Shown here piece after piece: positions 5,331 through 10,391 of a stretch of DNA of 10,391 bases. A program made the position numbers and the translations under genes. How positions within the stretch are numbered: position 1 is the first letter of the stretch; every line of letters starts with the position of its first letter. The DNA comes from JBBRWV01 sp038248985 (GTDB lineage Bacteria; Planctomycetota; Phycisphaerae; WQYP01). The stretch lies in contig JBBRWV010000126.1 in assembly GCA_038248985.1 (NCBI GenBank), forward strand, positions 1 to 10,391, read 5' to 3'. Below the pieces are notes generated by a model. That model did not search any database. It had not been told where the DNA came from and worked only from the letters and a program-made list of their open reading frames with translations.

Positions 5331-8300
5331 ATGAGCGGATGGTTGAGCAGGTTCTTCGTGGCCACACAGTTCGGGCCCCTCGATTTCGCCGCGCCTGTTT
5401 GGTTCGTATTTCTGCTGCTGCTCGTCCTCTTTCTCCCGGTCTGGTGGCTCTGGAAACATTCCCGCGTCCCCGCCTCCCCATTCCGCCGCAGAGTCTCCCT
5501 CGTCCTCCGCATGATCCTCCTCACTGCACTGGTTTTCTCGCTCGTCGGCACTCGCCTCGTCTGGCTCAGTAAGGGCATCTGTGTCGTCTTCGTCATTGAC
5601 CAATCCCAATCCGTTCCCGGCTCCACCCGCGAAGACATCCGTAATCGCATTTCCCTCGAAGTCGAAAAAATGGATAAGGACGATCTCTTCGTCGTCGTCG
5701 AATTTGGCGGCGATGCCGTCCTCGGTTCGCTCCCCTCCAAAAAAGGCCAGATGCCTCAGCCCGTTAAAGTCCTCGACACCGGTCGCACCGATATCGCCCG
5801 CGCTCTCCGCCTGGCCATGGCCACACTCCCCTCGGATCACCAGAAACGCGTCGTGCTCTTCTCCGATGGCAATCAAAACGCCGGCGACGCGCTCCGCGAA
5901 TCGCGCATTGCCGCCAACAACGATGTCGATATCGACGTCCTCCTCGTCACCGCCCGAAGCGGCCACGAAGTCATGATCGATCAGGTCATCGCGCCGGCCC
6001 ACGTCCAGAAAGACGCCCATTTCGTCCTTCGCACCATCATTTCCGCTGATCAGCCCCAATCCGCCACGCTTCATATCACCCGCGACGGCGTCCCCCAACC
6101 TTCACTTACCGTCCAACTCAAAACCGGCACCAACGTTATCGACCTCCCTGACTCCCTCAATGACGGGGGTTTCCATCAATACGCGGTCACCCTGTCTCCC
6201 AAAGAAGGTGCCGACACTTTCTCTGCCAACAACAACGGTTATGCTTTCACCCAGGTCGATGCCCCCGGCAAAGTCCTCTATGTCCGCGGACGCCCCCAGG
6301 AACGCGACTATCTTTCCGAAGCGCTTCGCCAACCTCCCGCGCGCATCGCCGTTGATGTCGTCTCTCTCGGTGGGCTGCCCGCTTCCGTTAATGCCTTGGC
6401 CGCTTACGACACTGTCATCATCGACAATGTTCCCGCCGGACCGGCCGGTATGAGCGAAGGGCAGATGGTCGCCATTCGGGACTGGGTGAAGAATCACGGC
6501 GGCGGGCTCGTGCTCATCGGCGGCGATCAAAGTTATGGCCCCGGCCTCTGGAAAAATACCCCCATCGAAGAAGTCAGTCCCGTCGAAATGGAAGTCAAAC
6601 GCCAGAAGCATCTCGCTTCGCTCGCCATGGTAGTCGTCCTCGATAAATCCGGTTCCATGGGCGCTCCCGCCAAGGGTGGTTCGGGAATGGAAAAAATGCA
6701 GCTTGCCAATGCCGGCGCTGTCGAAGCCGTCAAACTCCTCGACCCGCAGGATGAAGCGATGGTCGGCGCCGTCGATACAGAAGTAAAATGGATGATCGAA
6801 GCGCGCGTTCTCCCGATGAGCGCCACCAATAAATCCCGTCTTATTCAAAATACCAAGGCCAATCAAACCGGCGGAGGCGGCATCTACTGCAAAACCGCGC
6901 TCGTCCATGCCTATGGACTCCTCACTTCTTCCAATGTTCAGGCCCAGACCAAGCATGTTATTCTTTTTGCCGACGCGCAGGATTCCGACCAGCAAGAAGG
7001 CTGCCGTGAACTGGCCGCTGAAATGTTTCGCAAGCACCAGATCACTACCTCCGTCATCGGCATGGGCGTCCGTGCCGATCCTCACGTGGGTTTTCAAGAA
7101 GATGTCGCGAAGGCCGGCCATGGGCGCTTTGACATCACCGATGATGTCATGAACCTGCCGCGCATCTTTGCCAAGGAAATGTTCATCGTCTCGCGCAATG
7201 CCTACGTCGAAGATGAAAAAGGGATTACTCCGACACTCTACCAAAGCCCGCTTCTGGAGGGCTTTCTTACCAAAGGCACGGGCGGCGTGCCCAAAATTTA
7301 TGGCTACGTCGGCACCACCATTAAACCACGCGCCACCCTCGCGATGCACGGCAAGGAAGGTGACGATCCGCTGCTTGCGCATTGGTCCATCGGCCTCGGC
7401 AAGGCTGTCGCTTTCACATCTGATTCCACCTCGCGTTGGGGTAAAGACTGGGTACAGTGGGGCGGGAACGCCAAGTTCTGGGCCCAGGTCATGCGGTGGG
7501 TTGGTAAAACCACTACCAATGCCAACATGGCGACCAATACGACCATCGACGCCGGACAAGGACGTATCGTGGTCGAGGCCGTCGATGCGCAGGGCAAACC
7601 GCGGAACAATCTTCAACTGCAGGCCAATGTCACTTCGCCTGATCAGAACAAGGAACTCGCGCCCGTGGTCCTCGAGCAGATCGGCCCGGGGCGCTATACT
7701 GGAAATTTCCCCGCTTCCAACACCGGCACGTACATGGTCACGGTGCATGATGACAAGTCGGGCGAGAAATCGACGGGCGGCGGCATTCTTAGTTATGCGC
7801 CGGAATACCGGGACCTGAACCCCAACGCCAAACTCCTGAAGGAACTCGCAGACGCGTCCGGTGGACGATATCTTTCCGGCGTGGAAGGCGTTTTTGGGCA
7901 GAAGCCCGACCCGGTGAAGACTTTCTGGCCACTGTGGCAAGTTCTCATGATCGTAACGGCGGCGGGTTTGTTTTTGGATATTGCGTGGCGTCGGCTCAAC
8001 CTTGCGGACTGGTTCAGTTCGCTGCGTCCGACGCCGTTTCCGGTGGTGGCGCGGGGCGACACACTGGGGGCGTATCGCAACATCAAATCGGACACGCGGG
8101 AAGTGGCGGAGCAACGCGATTCGCTGCGGGAACGCATCGAGACGCGGGCGAGTGGGCGAGCGGACAGGCAGGAATCGCTGGGCGGTGGGGCGGTGGCGAC
8201 GCTGGAACGTTCGGACACTGAGACTTCGTCGAGTGCGCCGTCGTCAACCAAACCGGTGTCGTCGGAGAATTATACGAATCGGCTGATGGGGGCGAAGAAA

Positions 8301-8360
8301 CGGGCGGCGCAGCAGATTCAGGAAAACCAGTCGAACCAACCGCCGACGTCGCCGGGGTGA
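5331..8360 (+). CDS. Large membrane protein with two VWA domains flanking a GATase1-like segment
   Basis: A 1009-residue membrane protein. Two N-terminal hydrophobic segments (about 21-41 and 55-80) are followed by a first VWA domain with MIDAS motif DQSQS (90-94), Thr153 and Asp179. Next comes a beta-rich stretch, then a class I glutamine-amidotransferase-like segment (about 312-402, ending in VLIGGDQSYGPG). A second VWA domain has MIDAS DKSGS (438-442), a TGGGG loop (513-517) and FADAQDSD (546-553). A further beta-rich region and a C-terminal membrane helix (about 868-886) lead to a hydrophilic, charged and Ser/Gln-rich tail of some 115 residues. The metal-binding residues of both VWA domains look intact. 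Related proteins are often annotated simply as VWA-containing or GATase-like, and some sit with MoxR ATPases, but none is in this window. A role in metal-dependent protein assembly at the membrane is inferred. The start is ATG 5331, with GGGG eight bases upstream; TTG 5292 and ATG 5301 lie at or before the presumed promoter. Confidence 0.9.
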   Translation: MSGWLSRFFVATQFGPLDFAAPVWFVFLLLLVLFLPVWWLWKHSRVPASPFRRRVSLVLRMILLTALVFSLVGTRLVWLSKGICVVFVIDQSQSVPGSTREDIRNRISLEVEKMDKDDLFVVVEFGGDAVLGSLPSKKGQMPQPVKVLDTGRTDIARALRLAMATLPSDHQKRVVLFSDGNQNAGDALRESRIAANNDVDIDVLLVTARSGHEVMIDQVIAPAHVQKDAHFVLRTIISADQPQSATLHITRDGVPQPSLTVQLKTGTNVIDLPDSLNDGGFHQYAVTLSPKEGADTFSANNNGYAFTQVDAPGKVLYVRGRPQERDYLSEALRQPPARIAVDVVSLGGLPASVNALAAYDTVIIDNVPAGPAGMSEGQMVAIRDWVKNHGGGLVLIGGDQSYGPGLWKNTPIEEVSPVEMEVKRQKHLASLAMVVVLDKSGSMGAPAKGGSGMEKMQLANAGAVEAVKLLDPQDEAMVGAVDTEVKWMIEARVLPMSATNKSRLIQNTKANQTGGGGIYCKTALVHAYGLLTSSNVQAQTKHVILFADAQDSDQQEGCRELAAEMFRKHQITTSVIGMGVRADPHVGFQEDVAKAGHGRFDITDDVMNLPRIFAKEMFIVSRNAYVEDEKGITPTLYQSPLLEGFLTKGTGGVPKIYGYVGTTIKPRATLAMHGKEGDDPLLAHWSIGLGKAVAFTSDSTSRWGKDWVQWGGNAKFWAQVMRWVGKTTTNANMATNTTIDAGQGRIVVEAVDAQGKPRNNLQLQANVTSPDQNKELAPVVLEQIGPGRYTGNFPASNTGTYMVTVHDDKSGEKSTGGGILSYAPEYRDLNPNAKLLKELADASGGRYLSGVEGVFGQKPDPVKTFWPLWQVLMIVTAAGLFLDIAWRRLNLADWFSSLRPTPFPVVARGDTLGAYRNIKSDTREVAEQRDSLRERIETRASGRADRQESLGGGAVATLERSDTETSSSAPSSTKPVSSENYTNRLMGAKKRAAQQIQENQSNQPPTSPG

Positions 8361-8398
8361 GGGGTGGGGTGAAGGGCGATGGAAGGGGGGAGGGAGGG
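8354..8398 (+). other. Two adjacent G-quadruplex motifs over the VWA stop codon
   Basis: Four G-tracts (8354-8357, 8361-8364, 8366-8369, 8374-8376), separated by loops of 3, 1 and 4 bases, meet the standard quadruplex pattern. The TGA stop lies in the first loop. A second cluster follows at once (8385-8390, 8392-8394, 8396-8398). The tracts are on the coding strand, so both the mRNA 3' end and the DNA could fold. Whether they do is unknown. Confidence 0.5.
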
Positions 8399-8626
8399 TG
8401 GTGGAGCCACGTTTTGCGGTCAAGAACGGGTCAATGTCCGGATTGAAGTGGCGTTTTTGGGTCAAAAATGACAGAATGCCAAAGTGAGGGGGAAAAAGAG
8501 AGGAAGGTTGGCAATCTCCTCCCAATTCCGATAGAAAATGTAGGAGATGAAGGGGGATGGGGCGACGGGCAGGCGCGAAGGTGCGGCGTCGTTGATTGGG
8601 GGCGGAATGGCTCTTAGGAAGGTGGG
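8399..8626. other. Gene-free stretch between the VWA gene and the reductase gene
   Basis: With the preceding G-tracts this makes 266 bases with no credible gene. It holds GGTCAA three times (8418, 8429, 8460) and a 7-bp inverted repeat, ATCTCCT (8514-8520) with AGGAGAT (8542-8548), around a 21-base centre. I see no terminator with a U-run for either flanking gene, no DnaA box and no AT-rich unwinding element. Confidence 0.5.
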
Positions 8627-9691
8627 TTAGGATTTCAGGGATTTCATGTCGATGACGAAGCGGTATTTGACATCGCCTTTGAGCATGCGTTCGTAGGCTT
8701 GGTTGATTTGTTGGATGGGGATGAGTTCGATGTCAGAGACGATGTTGTGTTGGGCGCAGTAGTCGAGCATTTCCTGGGTTTCGGGGATGCCGCCGATGCC
8801 GGAGCCGGCGAGGGGGCGTCGGGCCATGATGAGGCCGAAGACGTTGGGGGAGGGATGAGGGTGTTCGGGGGCGCCGACGAGGACGAGGGTGCCGTCGCGT
8901 TTGAGGAGGGAGAGGAAGGGGTCGAGGTTGTGGGAGACGGCGACGGTGCTGACGATGAGGTCAAATGAGCGGTCGTGGGCTTGCATTTCTTGGGTTTTTT
9001 TGGAGATGACGACTTGATCGGCACCAAGGCGTTTGCCGTCGTCGATTTTGGAGGCGGAGGTGGTGAAAAGGACGGTGTGGGCGCCGAAGGCGTGGGCGAA
9101 TTTGACGCCCATGTGTCCGAGGCCGCCGAGACCGACGATGCCGACTTTTTTGCCAGGCCCGGCGTGCCAGTGTTTGAGGGGTGAATAGAGGGTGATGCCG
9201 GCGCAGAGGAGTGGGGCGACGGCGGCGGGATTGAGTTTGGGGGAGACGCGGAGGACGAATTTTTCGTTAACGACGATGCGTTCGGAATAGCCGCCGTAGG
9301 TGGTGGGGGCGGTTTTGTGAGGGTCAGGGGAGTTGTAGGTGAAGACGGTGCCGTGGGTGTCGCAGTATTGTTCGAGGCCTTCCCGGCAACTGGGGCAGGT
9401 GCCGCAGGAGTCGACCATGCAGCCGGTGGCGGCGAGGTCGCCGGGTTTGAAATGGGTGACGTTGGCGCCCACGCGGGTGACGCGGCCGACGATTTCGTGG
9501 CCGGGGACGCAGGGGTAGACGGTGGGCCATGCGGACCATTCGTTGCGGGCGGTGTGGAGATCGGAGTGGCAGACGCCGCAGAATTGGATATCGAATTCGA
9601 CATCGTTGGGACCGACCTCGCGGCGTGGGATGGAGGCGGGGGCAAGGGGCGAGGCGGCGGAGTTGGCGGCGAAGGCGCGTGCGTCGGGCAT
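8627..9691 (-). CDS. Zinc-dependent NAD(P) alcohol/aldehyde reductase, YahK/CAD type
   Basis: A 354-residue medium-chain dehydrogenase/reductase close in sequence pattern to E. coli YahK and the cinnamyl-alcohol-dehydrogenase group, which in vivo mostly reduce aldehydes to alcohols with NADPH. Catalytic zinc ligands are visible: Cys41 in CGVCHSDLH, His65-Glu66 in PGHE, and Cys163 in LLCAGIT. The structural zinc site has its four cysteines (96, 99, 102, 110). The dinucleotide-binding motif is GLGGLGHMG (187-195), and the C-terminal blocks GGIPETQEMLDYCA and YERMLKGDVKYRFVI are typical of the group. The length matches the family (about 350). The start is ATG 9691, with AAGGA six bases upstream on the minus strand. 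It stands alone: the VWA gene converges on it and the next minus-strand gene ends 275 bases upstream. General aldehyde detoxification is the likely role; the natural substrate cannot be read from sequence. Confidence 0.95.
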   Translation of the reverse strand: MPDARAFAANSAASPLAPASIPRREVGPNDVEFDIQFCGVCHSDLHTARNEWSAWPTVYPCVPGHEIVGRVTRVGANVTHFKPGDLAATGCMVDSCGTCPSCREGLEQYCDTHGTVFTYNSPDPHKTAPTTYGGYSERIVVNEKFVLRVSPKLNPAAVAPLLCAGITLYSPLKHWHAGPGKKVGIVGLGGLGHMGVKFAHAFGAHTVLFTTSASKIDDGKRLGADQVVISKKTQEMQAHDRSFDLIVSTVAVSHNLDPFLSLLKRDGTLVLVGAPEHPHPSPNVFGLIMARRPLAGSGIGGIPETQEMLDYCAQHNIVSDIELIPIQQINQAYERMLKGDVKYRFVIDMKSLKS

Positions 9692-9734
9692 GGGGAATCC
9701 TTTCAGGGAGAGTGTGGGTAAGTGCTAATGGCTA

Positions 9735-9763
9735 TTTTTAGCGCCTATTTGAGAGGGAGGCAA
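9735..9763 (-). promoter_or_regulatory. Candidate promoter of the reductase gene
   Basis: On the minus strand TTGCCT (9758-9763) and TAAAAA (9735-9740) are separated by 17 bases; each is a 4/6 match. A second pairing of similar quality (TTGTCT with TCAAAT) exists slightly upstream. A short inverted repeat, GCTAA (9724-9728) with TTAGC (9738-9742), overlaps the -10 region and could be an operator. Confidence 0.3.
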
Positions 9764-9860
9764 GTGGGAAGACAAGACACCCTTTGAATGTTATGGGGCG
9801 ACTATTGTACTGCGGCCAGCCCAAGTGGGGGGGTGGTGAGGTAATTCTTGTGACTACAAA

Positions 9861-9900
9861 GAGAAGGCCTTTCGATGTTTTGATCGAAGGGCCGATTCTC
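9861..9900 (-). terminator. Long hairpin, possible terminator of the small minus-strand gene
   Basis: GAGAA (9861-9865) plus an 11-base arm (9866-9876) pair with 9883-9893 plus TTCTC (9896-9900). The result is 16 base pairs with one G-T wobble, a two-base bulge and a six-base loop. On the minus strand, where the small gene ends about 67 bases earlier, the stem is followed by the moderately T-rich TTTGTAG. Together with the T-rich last arm this could terminate transcription; a regulatory RNA structure is equally possible. The rest of the 275-base gap holds only the reductase promoter and smaller hairpins. Confidence 0.42.
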
Positions 9901-9966
9901 GACGAAAGTCGGGGGGATGGTTGTTCGTTTGAACCGTTGATCGAAAAGCCTTCGAGTCGATCGTTC

Positions 9967-10194
9967 CTAAATCCCCGTGGATGCCTTCACTGTTCGCGCA
10001 GCATCCAGAAAGTCATTGAGTTGGGCCGGGTCAGCGGAACTTTTTTCTTGCCACATCCCGACTTGGATGGCCCCCAGCAACTCGCCCGTCGTTGTTTCGC
10101 CGCGACGATGGTACTCATCAAGAAACCGAAACATCGCCAAGTACGGCTGCCGCAGAGTCAGCGAATCGTCAAATGCGGGATCTAAGAGTTCCAA
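9967..10194 (-). CDS. Small acidic protein of unknown function, TTG start
   Basis: A 75-residue hypothetical protein beginning MELLDPAFDDSLTLRQPYLA. The pattern of a Thr-Leu-x-x-x-x-Tyr-x-x-Met-Phe-x-Phe-Leu-x-x-Tyr helix, a Thr-rich turn with Gly-Glu-Leu-Leu-Gly, and a late ADPAQLNDFLDAA helix is like that of small acidic proteins I recall near polymorphic toxins and in accessory regions. That resemblance is from memory and unverified. There is no signal peptide or membrane segment. The start is chosen on ribosome-site evidence: AGAGGAGG (10200-10207) ends five bases before TTG 10194. An out-of-frame ATG at 10198 is only one base from the Shine-Dalgarno sequence and opens a nine-codon frame, so it is unlikely to be used. 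The base composition here is less G-rich on the + strand than that of the adjacent reductase gene. Immunity function is a guess; gene status is probable. Confidence 0.6.
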   Translation of the reverse strand: MELLDPAFDDSLTLRQPYLAMFRFLDEYHRRGETTTGELLGAIQVGMWQEKSSADPAQLNDFLDAARTVKASTGI

Positions 10195-10199
10195 GCATA

Positions 10200-10207
10200 C
10201 CTCCTCT
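10200..10207 (-). promoter_or_regulatory. Strong ribosome binding site of the small gene
   Basis: The minus strand reads AGAGGAGG, close to the full anti-Shine-Dalgarno complement, five bases before TTG 10194. It is the main reason to believe the small reading frame and its rare start codon. Confidence 0.65.
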
Positions 10208-10247
10208 GACGGTTTGCCAATCCGCTCGCACCTACGCGCAGTTTGAA

Positions 10248-10260
10248 CGGGCTTAGCCCG
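10248..10260. repeat. Short GC palindrome upstream of the small gene
   Basis: CGGGCTTAGCCCG is symmetrical around its central T. It lies about 40 bases upstream of the small gene's ribosome site, in a 126-base gap that otherwise shows nothing clear. A second small hairpin, CGGAC (10373-10377) with GTCCG (10383-10387), lies near the right edge. Confidence 0.3.
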
Positions 10261-10320
10261 ACTTCCGCAGTTCGACCTTGAGAATATTTTTTTCGTGCGT
10301 GAATCGACGATGGGGCGTCG

Positions 10321-10391
10321 CTACGGGGGGGGATGCTCCTGAAAGTCGATGTAGTGAAGACCAAGCCCGGTGCGGACCGGGTGTCCGGCGT
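10321..10391 (-). CDS. Possible C-terminal end of a protein entering from the right
   Basis: One minus-strand frame is open from the edge of the window to a TAG at 10321-10323 and would encode a 22-residue C-terminus, AGHPVRTGLGLHYIDFQEHPPP. The codons end mostly in C or G and the peptide looks protein-like, which the other open frames (Arg-rich or Ser-rich) do not. Eight C in a row sit just before the stop, so a single base error would change the ending. Nothing in 22 residues identifies a family. If real, it would lie upstream of the small acidic protein gene on the same strand, with 126 bases between them. Confidence 0.3.
   Translation of the reverse strand, partial: AGHPVRTGLGLHYIDFQEHPPP

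Noticed and set aside
6102..8114. A 670-codon open frame on the minus strand opposite the VWA gene
   Set aside because: The plus-strand frame has clear VWA and membrane motifs. The antisense frame has no recognisable family pattern and is explained by few stop codons in the complement of GC-rich codons.
8244..8525. A 93-codon minus-strand frame after the VWA gene
   Set aside because: The Arg/Pro-rich translation overlaps the VWA 3' end and comes from the complement of the G-tracts; no ribosome site and no family pattern.
8361..8626. A replication origin in the gene-free stretch near the skew reversal
   Set aside because: No DnaA box like TTATCCACA, no AT-rich unwinding element and no dnaA, dnaN or parAB gene is present; the skew itself is kept as a finding.
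10182..10364. A 60-codon minus-strand frame at the right edge
   Set aside because: It overlaps the start and ribosome site of the small gene in another frame, has no Shine-Dalgarno sequence and no motif.
1..10391. CRISPR arrays, tRNA, rRNA and insertion sequences
   Set aside because: No regularly spaced direct repeats, no cloverleaf or rRNA signature and no transposase or terminal inverted repeats were seen on either strand.

Overview
The window reads as a piece of chromosome from a GC-rich, probably diderm bacterium. A PVC-type lineage (Verrucomicrobiota or Planctomycetota) is my best guess. It rests on soft evidence: a PdxJ of the Bacteroidetes-like subtype (Asn-Lys where E. coli has Asp-His), a very large membrane protein with two von Willebrand A domains, and an infC that starts at AUU. 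No rRNA, tRNA, CRISPR array, transposase or integrase is visible.

Left part (1-4376). The 3' end of a nucleotide-sugar dehydrogenase gene enters from the left on the + strand and converges on a minus-strand cluster. That cluster reads, in transcription order, pdxJ (vitamin B6 synthesis), an isoprenylcysteine-methyltransferase-like membrane protein, a condensation-domain-like acyltransferase of unknown substrate, and comF (phosphoribosyltransferase-fold DNA-uptake family). The last two overlap by four bases (GTGA). The methyltransferase-like gene sits 43 bases upstream of the acyltransferase, with a perfect 8-bp palindrome between them, and pdxJ is 91 bases further upstream. Co-transcription is likely for the last three genes and possible for all four.

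Middle (4377-8360). pdxJ and infC are divergent, separated by about 200 bases that hold a good sigma-70-type promoter (TTGACA, 17 bases, TACAAA) and a structured leader for infC. IF-3 most likely starts at an ATT codon with a proper Shine-Dalgarno sequence. infC is followed at once by a strong intrinsic terminator and not by rpmI-rplT. Next comes one long gene for a 1009-residue membrane protein with two VWA domains flanking a GATase1-like segment.

Right part (8361-10391). A 266-base gene-free stretch begins with a run of G-tracts over the stop codon of the VWA gene. It is followed by a minus-strand zinc alcohol/aldehyde reductase of the YahK/CAD type. A second gene-poor stretch contains a long hairpin. 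A small minus-strand gene (75 aa, TTG start, strong Shine-Dalgarno) lies beyond it, and the last bases may hold the C-terminus of another minus-strand protein. The last two would fit an accessory pair, but that is inference.

Across the window the + strand changes from clearly C-rich to clearly G-rich, with the turn inside the VWA gene. The change does not follow gene direction, so it looks like a replication-strand or rearrangement signal. I found no single element that I can confidently call a new biological system. The best leads are the acyltransferase/methyltransferase pair, the skew switch and the small gene at the right end.
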